NCBI RefSeq assembly: GCF_007096885.1
Contig: NZ_VJNO01000009.1
Coordinates: 124,001 to 188,000 of the forward strand
DNA from: Streptomyces sp. 130
GTDB lineage: Bacteria > Actinomycetota > Actinomycetes > Streptomycetales > Streptomycetaceae
Direction: 5' to 3'
Length of the DNA: 64,000 nt
Translations under genes and position numbers: made by a program
Notes under the pieces: model-generated
Told to the model about the DNA's origin: nothing
What the model saw: only the letters and a program-made list of their open reading frames with translations
The model's database searches: none
Shown: piece by piece, positions 31,989 through 40,782 of the stretch
Numbering within the stretch: the stretch's first letter is position 1
How the letters are laid out: each line of letters starts with the position of its first letter

Positions 31989-32399
31989 CGGCTCTCCCGT
32001 CGTCGTCGTGGCATATGCGGTGCCGAGGGACGACGTTGGCCCTCTGCGAAATTTCGTGCAGATTACATGATGGGGCGCTTCTCAAAAAGCGGATGAAGCA
32101 TTCCAACATGCGGACACCGTCGATGACGGTGGAGTGGGTCGCTGTCGGAGGATCGGCGCCCGGGAGACGCGGAGAGCAGGCGTCGTTGCCCGCGGTGTCT
32201 ACGGCTCATGCCCGGTGGCGGAGAAAACGAAACCGCCGGGTAATGGCTACTTATGTGTAGCCCTGCATAGAGACTCATTTTACGGTGCGTGGCGCGGTCG
32301 CGCCCAGAGGCCCGGGCCAAGACGTACGTCACACGCGTGGCGTACGGGTAACGGGCCGATTGCGTGAACCGGCCCGTTACGGGGGGGAGCCGGGCGGGG
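31989..32399 (-). promoter_or_regulatory. Long noncoding region upstream of gltB
   Basis: About 410 bp with no supportable gene, unusually AT-rich in parts. It holds a TAATCT box (plus strand 32060-32065, read leftward), the palindrome CGAAATTTCG (32047-32056), a 6-6-6 inverted repeat GGCTAC-TTATGT-GTAGCC (32245-32262) and the VIT-gene terminator at its far end. A long leader or several regulator sites for the gltBD operon are likely. Confidence 0.6.
32348..32380 (-). terminator. Terminator after the VIT-family gene
   Basis: Perfect 11-bp stem GTAACGGGCCG (32348-32358) and CGGCCCGTTAC (32370-32380), 11-nt loop, 20 bp past the stop of the VIT gene read leftward. Confidence 0.8.
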
Positions 32400-33134
32400 T
32401 CAGCCGCCCACCGCCACGCCGAACAGGGCGCCCAGCCCGTACGTGATCGCGGCGGCCGCGCCGCCCAGCGCCAGCTGGCGCAGTCCGCTGAACCACCAGC
32501 TGCGAGCGGTCACCCGGGCCACCACCGCGCCGCAGCCGAACAGTCCGGCGAGCGCCAGCAGCACGGCCGGCCACAGCGCGTCGGCCCCCAGCAGGAACGG
32601 CAGCACCGGCAGCAGGGCGCCGAGCGCGAAGGCGCCGAACGAGGAGAAGGCGGCCACCAGGGGCGACGGCAGGTCGCCCGGGTCGATGCCCAGCTCCTCG
32701 CGGGCGTGTATCTCGAGGGCCTGCTCCGGGTCGCGCGAGAGCTGGCGGGCGACCTCGCGGGCGAGACCCGGTTCGACGCCCCGGGACTCGTAGAGCGCGG
32801 CGAGCTCCCGCTCCTCGTCCGCCGGGTGCTTGCGCAGTTCGCGCCGCTCGACGTCCAGCTCGGCCTCGACCAGTTCGCGCTGGGAGGCCACGGAGGTGTA
32901 TTCGCCGGCCGCCATGGAGAAGGCACCGGCGGCCAGTCCGGCGAGGCCGGTGATGACGATGGTGCGGTGCGAGACGTCGCCGCCGGCGACACCGGTCATC
33001 AGGGCCAGGTTGGAGACGAGCCCGTCCATCGCGCCGAAGACCGCGGGACGCAGCCAGCCGCCGTTGACGTCACGGTGGGTGTGGTTGTCCCGGTGCGCCT
33101 CGTGCAGTACGGCGTCGGTCTCGATGATGGCCAC
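32400..33134 (-). CDS. VIT1/CCC1-family membrane transporter
   Basis: A 244-residue protein starting at GTG 33134, chosen for the purine-rich GAGAGGGG upstream; the frame is open further but without a good start. The first segment GGWLRPAVFGAMDGLVSNLALMTGV is the family signature, followed by a second segment with SMAAGEYTSVASQRE and a long cytoplasmic helical hairpin rich in Glu (metal-binding region ELVEAELDVERRELRKHPADEERE), then two to three C-terminal segments. It probably moves Fe2+ or Mn2+. It is divergent from the ADP-ribosylglycohydrolase operon. Confidence 0.9.
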   Translation of the reverse strand: MAIIETDAVLHEAHRDNHTHRDVNGGWLRPAVFGAMDGLVSNLALMTGVAGGDVSHRTIVITGLAGLAAGAFSMAAGEYTSVASQRELVEAELDVERRELRKHPADEERELAALYESRGVEPGLAREVARQLSRDPEQALEIHAREELGIDPGDLPSPLVAAFSSFGAFALGALLPVLPFLLGADALWPAVLLALAGLFGCGAVVARVTARSWWFSGLRQLALGGAAAAITYGLGALFGVAVGG

Positions 33135-33236
33135 GGCTCGCCCCTCTCCCCTGGTCCGGGTGGTCCGGAGACGGGCCTCCTGCCCGCCCGCCTCCGCTCG
33201 ACACCATCGAAAGTACGCACGAAGAATCGCCGCTGC

Positions 33237-33296
33237 CAGCAAGGCAGGCCGTACTTACCACCCTGCGTAACCGGATAGGTACGGCTTCCCTTGCTG
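33237..33296. repeat. Long imperfect inverted repeat in the divergent VIT/ARH promoter region
   Basis: Left arm CAGCAAGG (33237-33244) and GCCGTAC (33248-33254); right arm GTACGGC (33279-33285) and CCTTGCTG (33289-33296). Fifteen of eighteen positions pair, with a 3-nt mismatch and a 24-nt centre. It could be a double operator or a structured leader. Confidence 0.6.
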
Positions 33297-33358
33297 TCCG
33301 GAAGGTTTCATCCGAGTGGCCCTTTTGTGCGGATAACCGGCCTTCGTCCCGGCTCCGC

Positions 33359-33374
33359 GTGGAACGGATTCCAC
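33359..33374. promoter_or_regulatory. Operator-like palindrome upstream of the ARH operon
   Basis: Perfect inverted repeat GTGGAA-CGGA-TTCCAC, 41 bp upstream of the ATG at 33416. An upstream in-frame GTG at 33359 falls inside it, another reason to prefer the ATG. Confidence 0.55.
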
Positions 33375-33415
33375 AGGCACGAGTACTGGCTCGGTACGAG
33401 CGAAGGGTCGACGCG

Positions 33416-34980
33416 ATGGAGACGGTCGCAGGAAATCCGACGGCACCGCGGGCGGGCGGCACACATACGGCACGGCTTCCGGACGAGCCGGCCCCCGGCG
33501 GGCCGCTCGACCGGGCCAGGGGCGCGCTGCTCGGCCTCGCGGCCGGAGACGCGCTCGGCGCCCCGGCGGAGAACATGCGGCCCTCCGAGATCCGCCGCCG
33601 CTGGGGCCGGATCGAGGGCTTCGTCAGCGACGACCCGGCGGGCACCGACGACACGGAGTACGCGATCTTCTCCGGGCTGCTGCTGGCCCGGCACGGCTCG
33701 GAGCTCACCGTCACCGATGTCGAGCGGGCCTGGCGGCTGTGGATCGCCGACCTGGACGAGGGGCCGTTCCGGGGCGCCGGCTTCAGCGAGCGCGGCACGC
33801 TGGAGAACCTGCGCCGGGGCCTGGCCGCCCCGATCTCCGCCCAGCACCGGCACGCCTGGAGCGACGGCCTGGCGATGCGGGCCGCGCCCTTCGGCGTCTT
33901 CGCGGCCGGACGCCCCGCCGAGGCGGCCCGGCTGGTCGCGGTCGACGGCCGGGTCAGCCATGAGGGCGAGGGGATCTACGGGGGCCAGGCGGTGGCCGCC
34001 GGGGTGGCCGCCGCGATGACCGGCGCCTCGGTGACCTCGGTGATCGCCGCCGCGCTCTCGGTCGTCCCGATGGACTCCTGGACGGCCCGCTCCCTGCGCC
34101 GCGCGGTGACGGCGGCGCTGCGGCCGTACCCCGACCGCCTCACCGGCGAACGCGCGGTCCGCTCGGCCGTGGTCGTCGGCGGCTACCCGTGGACCGACCT
34201 GGCCCCCGAGGCGGTCGGTCTGGCCTTCGGCGCCTTCGCGGCGGCCCGCGGCGACTTCCGTACGGCGGTGCTGATGGCGGTCAACATGGGCCGCGACGCC
34301 GACACGACGGCCGCGGTGGCGGGGGCCCTGTCCGGCGCCCTGCACGGCGCGTCGGCGATCCCCCGCCTCTGGGCCGACGCGATCGGCCCGGTACGCGGCA
34401 GCTGCCTGCCGTCGATGCGGGGGTACCACGTGCTGGACATCGCGGACCTGCTGGCGGGGGCCGCCGGGGCGGCGACGACGGGCCGGCCCCCGCAGCGTGC
34501 GCCGGGGGCGCCGGAGGCCGGTCGGGCGGCGGCCGACGCTCCGGACCGGACAGGCCCGGACGAACCGGCGGACCACCGCGCAACGAGGAGCAACACACCC
34601 GCACCCCCCCCCCCCCGCGCCGCCCCCGCAACGGCACCCGGCGAGGGGCCGGCCCACCACGCGGACCCCGGCGAACCGGCGGGCTGCCGCCCGGCAAGCA
34701 GCAGCACCCCCGCGCCCACCCCCCACCACGCCACCCGGCAACAGCACCCGGCGAACAACCGACCCACCACACGGACCCCGGCGAACCAGCCAGCCGCCGC
34801 ACGACAAGAAGCAACACACCCGCCACCCCTCCCCACCACGCCACCCCGGCAACGACACCCGGCGAAGAGCCGCCCCACGCGGCGCGGCACGCGGATCCCC
34901 GCGGGCCGGGCGGCCGTGCCCCGGTCGGGGGCGCGCGGTCGTGTGCCCGCCCCGCCGGCACCGGGGCGGTGGCGCGATGA
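33416..34980 (+). CDS. ADP-ribosylglycohydrolase-family protein 1, with a 1-bp frameshift in its repeat tail
   Basis: The first gene of a seven-gene operon. It starts at ATG 33416 with GAAGGG upstream. The ~350-residue catalytic domain keeps the metal motifs of the family: AAGDALGAP and TDDTEYA at the N-terminal side and MGRDADTTAAVAGALSGALHG at the C-terminal side. It is followed by a Pro/Thr/His-rich tail coded by a 111-bp repeat. One copy lacks a C at about 34733-34736; with that base restored the frame runs to TGA 34978-34980, overlapping the next ATG (ATGA) and giving 521 residues. As written, the frame instead runs on to 36109 over the next gene. It may be a sequencing error or a true frameshift. 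By family it removes ADP-ribose or splits a related N-glycoside. Confidence 0.85.
34545..34880 (+). repeat. Tandem 111-bp repeats coding a Pro/Thr/His-rich tail
   Basis: About three imperfect copies. The shared ACCCGGCGA falls at 34636, 34746 and 34857, giving spacings of 110 and 111 bp. The copies diverge by 15-25% by eye. Translated units read like PATAPGEQPTHHTDPGEPA. A C run (34604-34616) lies in an earlier copy. Confidence 0.8.
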
Positions 34981-36197
34981 GCGCCCCGCGGCGCGCCCGC
35001 GTCGAAGGGCTGCTCATCGGGCTGGCCGCGGGCGACGCCGCCGGGTGGCCCGCGGCCCGGCACCGGGCGGCCCGGATGCCGGAGTGGACCCGGCGCCTGA
35101 CCCGGGAGCTGGACACCTTCGCCGAGCAGAACGCGACGACCACGCTCCCCGTGCCCATCGCGCTCAACCAGCCCCCCGAGCCACTGCGGCTCGGGCCGTC
35201 CGACGACGCCGAGTGGGCGGCGTTCGCGGCGGAGACCGTGCTCGGGGCCGCGCCCGGCGCGCGCGACGCCCAGGTGCGCGCCGCCGTGGCCGGGGCCTGG
35301 AACGCCCTCGCCGCCGAGGTCGCCGCCGCCGCGGCGCGGGCGACCGAGGTGGAGGCGGCCGTGCTGCCGTTGCGGGCACGGATCTCGGTGCGGGCCGGGC
35401 TCGGAAACCTCGCCGCCGGGCTTCGGCCGCCCGCCACCGGGCACGACAACCCGCACTACTTCGACGACGCGGCGTGCGTACGGGCGGCCGTGCTGGCGGT
35501 CGTCCACCCGGGCGACCCGCACGCGGCGGCGGAGCTCGCGGAGTTCGACGCGCGCTTCACGCAGGACGGCGACGGGGTGCACGGGGCGCGGGCGATGGCC
35601 GCCGCGAGCGCCGAGGCGCTGGGCGGGGCGGACGTGGAGACGGCCGTGAACGCCGCGCTGGCCCAGCTCCCCGACGGCACCGAGATCGCCCGCAACGCGG
35701 CCCACGCGGTCCGGATCGCCCGGGAGTTCGCCGGGGAACGGGCCGGGGCGTTCGCGCTCGTCCCGGTCCTGGAGCACCAGATCGTGGACCACGTCTACAG
35801 CTACGGGATCGCCGCCGCCGAGACCGTACCGGTCGCCCTCGCGCTGGCCACCGCGTCCCGGGGCGACCTCGCGCAGGCCGTGCCCGCGGCGGCCTGCCTG
35901 TCCCGGGTGGCGGACTCCGCGCCCGCCCTGGCCGGCGCGCTGACCGGGGCACTGGGCTCCATCGGCTCCGTGCCCGACGGCTGGCGCGAGACCTGCCGGA
36001 CGCTGGCCGGGTGCGCGCTGCCCCGGTTCGCGGGCACGGATCTGCTGGAACTCGCCGGGCTGCTGGCAGACACGGAACCGGCCCCCCTGGGTGGACAATT
36101 CGGACATGACCTCCACAGTGCCCCTGGCGCCCACGACGTCCCCCTCCCCCACGACAGCCACGACGCCCACGACCCCGCAGGGGCCCGCGCTCGATGA
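34977..36197 (+). CDS. ADP-ribosylglycohydrolase-family protein 2, with degenerate metal site
   Basis: A 406-residue paralogue starting at ATG 34977. It has the N-terminal GLLIGLAAGDAAGWP and a SDDAEWAAF block in place of TDDT, and the family's helical core. At the C-terminal motif it reads SRVADSAPALAGALTGALG where the family has GRDxDS: the first metal-binding Asp is replaced (Val) and only the second remains. It may be inactive, or use another arrangement, or partner an active paralogue. It is coupled to gene 1 by ATGA, and its own end overlaps the next start by 92 bp. Confidence 0.85.
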   Translation: MSAPRRARVEGLLIGLAAGDAAGWPAARHRAARMPEWTRRLTRELDTFAEQNATTTLPVPIALNQPPEPLRLGPSDDAEWAAFAAETVLGAAPGARDAQVRAAVAGAWNALAAEVAAAAARATEVEAAVLPLRARISVRAGLGNLAAGLRPPATGHDNPHYFDDAACVRAAVLAVVHPGDPHAAAELAEFDARFTQDGDGVHGARAMAAASAEALGGADVETAVNAALAQLPDGTEIARNAAHAVRIAREFAGERAGAFALVPVLEHQIVDHVYSYGIAAAETVPVALALATASRGDLAQAVPAAACLSRVADSAPALAGALTGALGSIGSVPDGWRETCRTLAGCALPRFAGTDLLELAGLLADTEPAPLGGQFGHDLHSAPGAHDVPLPHDSHDAHDPAGARAR

Positions 36198-37326
36198 CCG
36201 GATCGCCGGCGCCCTCGTCGGCGCCGCCGTCGGCGACGCGCTGGGCGGCCCGGTCGAGGGCCGCTCCCCCGAGCAGATCACGGCCCGGCACGGCGGCAGG
36301 ATCACCGGGATCGTCGGCCCCTGGGACGGCGACGACTGGCGGACCGCCCGCCCGATCGCCCCGTACCACAAGGGAGACGGGCACGTCACCGACGACACCC
36401 TGATGACGCACGCGCTGGTCCGGGTGTACGGGAAGGTGCGCGGCCATCTCGACGCGTACGCGGTCGCCGACCACCTCGTACCGGAGATGATCGGCGAACC
36501 GCGCTGGATTCCCGAGCTGGAGGCCGAGGCGCTGCCGCTGCAGCGGGTGTTCCTCGCGGAGAAGTGGATCGTCGCCCGGCTGCACTACGGCCACGTCGAC
36601 CCGCGCGAGGCGGGCTGCGGAAACATCGTCAACTGCGGGGCGGCGATGTACATGGCCCCGGTCGGTCTGGTGAACGCCGCCCATCCGCAGGCGGCGTACG
36701 CCGAGGCGATCGACGTCGCCGGGGCCCATCAGTCGAGTTACGGCCGGGAGGCGGCGGGCGTCTTCGCGGCGGGGGTGGCCGCCGCCTGCGCGCCCGGGGC
36801 GACGCCCGCTTCGGTCGTGGAGGCGTGCCTGTCGCTCGCCAAGGACGGCACCCGGGCCGCGATCGAGGCCGTCTGCGAGGCGGCCTCCCGCCACCGGGAC
36901 GTGGAGTCGGCGCTCGTCCCGCTGCGCGCGGCCGTCGCCCCCTTCGACACCGTCGGCCCCGACTACCGCGCGCCCTCGCTCGGCGCCCGGCGGCCGTCCC
37001 GGCTGCACGCGATCGAGGAGCTGCCGGTCGCCCTCGGCATGCTGCTGGCCGCCGGCGGGGACTACCGGCAGGCGGTCCTCGGCTCGGTCAACTACGGCCG
37101 CGACTGCGACTCGATCGCCACGATGAGCGGCGCGCTCGCGGGCGCCCTGCACGGTGAGAGCGCCGTGCCCGCCGACTGGGCGGCCACCGTCGCCGAGGCC
37201 AGCCGCCTCGATCTGCGCGCCCCGGCCCGGACCCTGGCCGAGGTGGCCCGTGAGGTGTTCGCGCGGGACACCGCCCGCCGCCGGGCCCACGAGTCCGCGT
37301 TCGCCACGCTGGCGGGCACCCCGTGA
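36106..37326 (+). CDS. ADP-ribosylglycohydrolase-family protein 3
   Basis: A 406-residue paralogue starting at ATG 36106 (GTG 36091 is an alternative; no in-frame start lies after the upstream stop). Motifs are complete: GALVGAAVGDALGGPVEG, DDTLMTHALVRVYG, GCGNIVNCGAAMYM, HQSSYGREAAG and NYGRDCDSIATMSGALAGALHG, so two-metal catalysis is likely. It is the most canonical of the four. The Thr/Pro-rich first 30 residues overlap the end of gene 2. The stop overlaps the next GTG (GTGA). Confidence 0.92.
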   Translation: MTSTVPLAPTTSPSPTTATTPTTPQGPALDDRIAGALVGAAVGDALGGPVEGRSPEQITARHGGRITGIVGPWDGDDWRTARPIAPYHKGDGHVTDDTLMTHALVRVYGKVRGHLDAYAVADHLVPEMIGEPRWIPELEAEALPLQRVFLAEKWIVARLHYGHVDPREAGCGNIVNCGAAMYMAPVGLVNAAHPQAAYAEAIDVAGAHQSSYGREAAGVFAAGVAAACAPGATPASVVEACLSLAKDGTRAAIEAVCEAASRHRDVESALVPLRAAVAPFDTVGPDYRAPSLGARRPSRLHAIEELPVALGMLLAAGGDYRQAVLGSVNYGRDCDSIATMSGALAGALHGESAVPADWAATVAEASRLDLRAPARTLAEVAREVFARDTARRRAHESAFATLAGTP

Positions 37327-38705
37327 CCACGGCGGTGCGGGTGACCTGGGTGCAGCCGGAGGACCTGGTGGGCCACGAGCTCCGGCAGGCCGCCGAGGAC
37401 GGCCGCGACGCCCGCGACATCGCCCGCCGGTGGTACGAGGCCGGCGGACACCCCGCCCCCGAGCGCGCCGGCGCCTCCGCCCCGGGCACCCCGCCGGGGC
37501 TGCGCGCGGTCGCCGAACGGCTGCTGGACGAACTCGCCCTGCTGGAGTCCCCGCTGGCCGGTGACGAGCCGGACGGCCTGGACGCGATCCGGGCCGCCTG
37601 CCCGCAGTGGCCGCACACCGTGCCGGGCCGCCCGGCGCCCGGCCGGGAGCGGCTGCACGCCGCCTGGCTGGGCCGCGCCGCCGGCTGCCTGCTGGGCAAG
37701 CCGGTCGAGAAGCTGCCCCTGGAGGGGATCCGCGCCCTGGCCCGGGCCACCGGCAACTGGCCGCTGCGCACCTGGTTCACCGCCCGGGGCCTGCCCGCGC
37801 CACTGGCCGCCGCCTACCCGTGGAACAGGCGCTCCGCGCCCACCTCGCTCGCCGAGAACATCGACGGGATGCCCGAGGACGACGACCTCAACCACCCGCT
37901 GCTCGCCCTGCTGCTGCTCCAGCGGCACGGCACCGCCTTCACCACCGCGGACCTGGCCCGGCTGTGGCTGGACGAGCTGCCGGCCGGGCGTACGTTCACC
38001 GCCGAGCGGATCGCGTACCGCAATCTGCTCGACGGCATCGAGCCCCCGGACACCGCCCGCCACCGCAACCCGTTCCGGGAGTGGATCGGCGCGCAGATCC
38101 GGGCCGACGCGCACGGCTGGACCCGGCCCGGCGACCCGGCGGGCGCCGCGGAGCAGGCGTACCGCGACGCGGTCCTCACCCACACCGGGAACGGCGTCTA
38201 CGGCGCGATGTTCACCGCGGCGGCGCTGGCCGAGGCGGCCACCGGCGAGACCGATGTGCACGGCTGCCTGGCCACCGGGCTGCGCGTGGTGCCGCCGCGC
38301 TCGCGGTTCGCGGCGGCGGTACGGGACGGCATCGCGACCGCCCGCGAGGAGCGGGACTTCGATACGGTCGTGGACCGGCTGCACGCGGCGTACGGCGGGT
38401 ATCACTGGGTGCATGTGCTGCCCAACGCGGCCGTGCTGGCCGCCGCCCTCACCCACGCCGACGGCGACTTCACCGGTTCGGTCTGCAAGGCGGTGTCCGG
38501 CGGCTGGGACACCGACTCCAACGGCGCGACCGCCGGTTCGCTCGCCGGACTGCTCGCCGGGCGGCCGGACGCGCTGCCCGAACAGTGGACGGCCCCGCTG
38601 AAGAACCGGCTCGCCACGTCCGTCCCCGGCTTCGACGGGGCCGGCTTCGACACCCTGGCCGACCTGACCCACCGGCTCACCCACGAGGAGGCACTCCGCC
38701 CATGA
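37323..38705 (+). CDS. ADP-ribosylglycohydrolase-family protein 4, N-terminally extended
   Basis: A 460-residue paralogue starting at GTG 37323. The first ~110 residues form an extra N-terminal region (TAVRVTWVQPEDLVGHEL), and the hydrolase core begins at AAWLGRAAGCLLGKPVEK. Metal motifs are MPEDDDLNHPLL and GGWDTDSNGATAGSLAGLLAG, both with the required aspartates. It shares little with the other three beyond these motifs, so the four are not recent duplicates and may act on different substrates. The stop overlaps the kinase start (ATGA). Confidence 0.9.
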   Translation: MTTAVRVTWVQPEDLVGHELRQAAEDGRDARDIARRWYEAGGHPAPERAGASAPGTPPGLRAVAERLLDELALLESPLAGDEPDGLDAIRAACPQWPHTVPGRPAPGRERLHAAWLGRAAGCLLGKPVEKLPLEGIRALARATGNWPLRTWFTARGLPAPLAAAYPWNRRSAPTSLAENIDGMPEDDDLNHPLLALLLLQRHGTAFTTADLARLWLDELPAGRTFTAERIAYRNLLDGIEPPDTARHRNPFREWIGAQIRADAHGWTRPGDPAGAAEQAYRDAVLTHTGNGVYGAMFTAAALAEAATGETDVHGCLATGLRVVPPRSRFAAAVRDGIATAREERDFDTVVDRLHAAYGGYHWVHVLPNAAVLAAALTHADGDFTGSVCKAVSGGWDTDSNGATAGSLAGLLAGRPDALPEQWTAPLKNRLATSVPGFDGAGFDTLADLTHRLTHEEALRP

Positions 38706-39586
38706 CCAGAGTCGCGGTGCTCGGCAGCACCAATATGGATCTTGTGGCCTACGTCGACCGGGCTCCGGAGCGCGGCCAGACCGTCACCGGACGGGAATTC
38801 CGCACCGTCCCCGGCGGCAAGGGCGCCAACCAGGCCGTGGCGGCCGCCCGCGCGGGCGGTGACGTGCTGATGATCGGCGCGGTCGGCGACGACGAGTACG
38901 GCGTACGGATGCGGGAGAATCTGGAGCACTCCGGCGTCGACACCGACCTGCTGCACACCGCCGAGGGCCCCAGCGGCACCGCGCACATCGTGGTCGACGC
39001 CAAGGGCTCCAACGCGATCGTCGTCATCCCCGGCGCCAACGGCACCGTCACCGCGCTCGGGCCGGGCGAGATGGCCGCCATCGCCGAGGCGGATCTGCTG
39101 CTGCTCCAGCTGGAGCTGCCGATGTCGGCGGTGATCGAGGGCGCCCGCGCCGGCCACGCCCAGGGCGTACGGACGGTGCTCACCCCCTCCCCTGTGCGGG
39201 AGCTGCCCTCCGAACTCCTGGACCACGTCGACCTGCTGGTCCCCAACGAGCACGAGGCGGCCGAGCTGTCCGGCTACGACGACCCGCACGCGGCGGCGGA
39301 GATCCTGCTCGGCCGGGTCCCCGCGGTGCTCATCACGCTCGGCGCGAAGGGCAGCCTGTACGCGGCCCGGGGCAGCCGGACCATCCACTTCCCGGCCCCG
39401 GACGTCACCGCCGTCGACACCACCGGCGCCGGGGACACCTTCGTCGGCACCCTGGCCGTGGCGCTCGGCGAGGGGCGCCCGATTCCGCAGGCCGTCGCCT
39501 GGGCCTCGGCCGCCGCCTCGCTCTGCGTACAGAAACCGGGCGCCTCGGTCTCCATGCCGTACCGCAGCGAAATCGACGGCGCGTGA
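38702..39586 (+). CDS. PfkB-family carbohydrate kinase (ribokinase-like)
   Basis: A 294-residue kinase starting at ATG 38702. Ribokinase marks are NMDLVAYVDRAPERGQTV, GGKGANQAVAAARAG, VPNEHEAAELSG, and the anion-hole/catalytic-base motif DTTGAGDTFVGTLAVAL. It phosphorylates ribose or a nucleoside-like sugar with ATP. Its place directly after glycohydrolases recalls E. coli yegU-yegV, where an ADP-ribosylglycohydrolase homologue pairs with a PfkB kinase. Ribose freed from an N-glycoside is a plausible substrate. Confidence 0.92.
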   Translation: MTRVAVLGSTNMDLVAYVDRAPERGQTVTGREFRTVPGGKGANQAVAAARAGGDVLMIGAVGDDEYGVRMRENLEHSGVDTDLLHTAEGPSGTAHIVVDAKGSNAIVVIPGANGTVTALGPGEMAAIAEADLLLLQLELPMSAVIEGARAGHAQGVRTVLTPSPVRELPSELLDHVDLLVPNEHEAAELSGYDDPHAAAEILLGRVPAVLITLGAKGSLYAARGSRTIHFPAPDVTAVDTTGAGDTFVGTLAVALGEGRPIPQAVAWASAAASLCVQKPGASVSMPYRSEIDGA

Positions 39587-40782
39587 GCGCCCCCGCGGCG
39601 CCGCCGCTCACCGGACTGCGGGTGGTCGATCTCGCCACGCTCTTCGCGGGCCCGCTCTGCGCGACGATGCTGGGCGACTTCGGCGCCGAGGTGATCAAGG
39701 TCGAGCACCCGGTGCGCCCGGACCCGTCCCGGGGCCACGGGCCCGCGAAGGACGGGGTGGGCCTGTGGTGGAAGCTCCTCGGCCGCAACAAGCGCAATCT
39801 GACGCTCGACCTCTCCGCGCCGGAGGGCCGCGACCTGCTGCTGCGGCTCGCGGCGGACACCGATGTGATCATCGAGAACTTCCGGCCGGGCACGCTGGAG
39901 CGGTGGGGGCTCGGCCCCGACGAGCTGCACGCGGTCAACCCGCGCCTCGTGCTGGTGCGCGTCACGGGCTTCGGCCAGTACGGCCCGTACTCCCACCGGC
40001 CCGGCTTCGGGACGCTCGCCGAGGCGATGAGCGGCTTCGCGGCGATCACCGGGGAGCCGGACGGGCCGCCGACCCTGCCGCCGTTCGGTCTCGCCGACTC
40101 GATCGCCGCGCTCGCCACGGCGTACGCGGTGATGGCCGCGCTGGCCGGCCGGGACCGGACCGGCGAGGGACAGGTCGTCGACATGGCGATCATCGAGCCG
40201 ATCCTGACCGTGCTCGGCCCGCAGCCGCTCTGGTACGACCAGCTCGGTTACGTACAGCCGCGCACCGGGAACCGGTCGCGCAACAACGCGCCGCGCAACA
40301 CCTACCGCACCTCGGACGGGCAGTGGGTGGCCGTCTCCACCTCCGCGCAGTCCGTCGCGGAGCGGGTGATGCGGCTGGTCGGACGGGCGGACCTGATCGA
40401 GGAGCCGTGGTTCGCCTCGGGCGCGACCCGCGCCGAGCACAGCGACGAGCTGGACGAGGCCGTGGGCCACTGGATCGCCCGGCACAGCCGGGAGGAGGCC
40501 CTGTCCGCGTTCGAGAAGGCGGAGGCCGCCATCGCCCCCATCCACGATGTACGGGACGTGATGGAGGACCCGCAGTACCGGGCCCTGGACTCGGTCACCG
40601 AGGTGGACGACCCGGAGCTCGGCCCGCTGCGGATGCAGAACGTCCTCTTCCGGCTGTCCCGGACCCCGGGCGCGATCCGCTGGACGGGCCGCCCGCACGG
40701 CGCCGACACCGAGGAGATCCTGACCGAGCTGGGGCTGAGCGGGCCCGAGATCTCGGCGCTGCGGGCGGAGCGGGTGCTGTGA
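39583..40782 (+). CDS. Class III CoA-transferase (CaiB/BaiF family)
   Basis: A 399-residue protein starting at GTG 39583 in a GTGA overlap. Signatures are LRVVDLATLFAGPLCATMLGDFGAEVIKVE, RNKRNLTLDLS, and IIENFRPGTLERWG; the catalytic Asp of the family lies in the segment QVVDMAIIEP. It moves CoA between acyl groups, activating a carboxylic acid. Length is usual. Followed by a CitE-like lyase, it suggests that the operon ends in cleavage of an acyl-CoA. Confidence 0.92.
   Translation: MSAPAAPPLTGLRVVDLATLFAGPLCATMLGDFGAEVIKVEHPVRPDPSRGHGPAKDGVGLWWKLLGRNKRNLTLDLSAPEGRDLLLRLAADTDVIIENFRPGTLERWGLGPDELHAVNPRLVLVRVTGFGQYGPYSHRPGFGTLAEAMSGFAAITGEPDGPPTLPPFGLADSIAALATAYAVMAALAGRDRTGEGQVVDMAIIEPILTVLGPQPLWYDQLGYVQPRTGNRSRNNAPRNTYRTSDGQWVAVSTSAQSVAERVMRLVGRADLIEEPWFASGATRAEHSDELDEAVGHWIARHSREEALSAFEKAEAAIAPIHDVRDVMEDPQYRALDSVTEVDDPELGPLRMQNVLFRLSRTPGAIRWTGRPHGADTEEILTELGLSGPEISALRAERVL

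Noticed and set aside
32229-32244. A GlnR-box-like GAAAC-n6-GTAAT upstream of gltB
   Set aside because: Only one a/b pair is present and the flanking half-sites do not fit, so it is too weak to call.
33416-36109. A single 897-residue protein spanning the first hydrolase and most of the second gene region
   Set aside because: Beyond 34740 the frame is a shadow: it reads Arg/Ala/Gly low-complexity sequence while the real second hydrolase lies in another frame. The repeat comparison shows a 1-bp loss instead.
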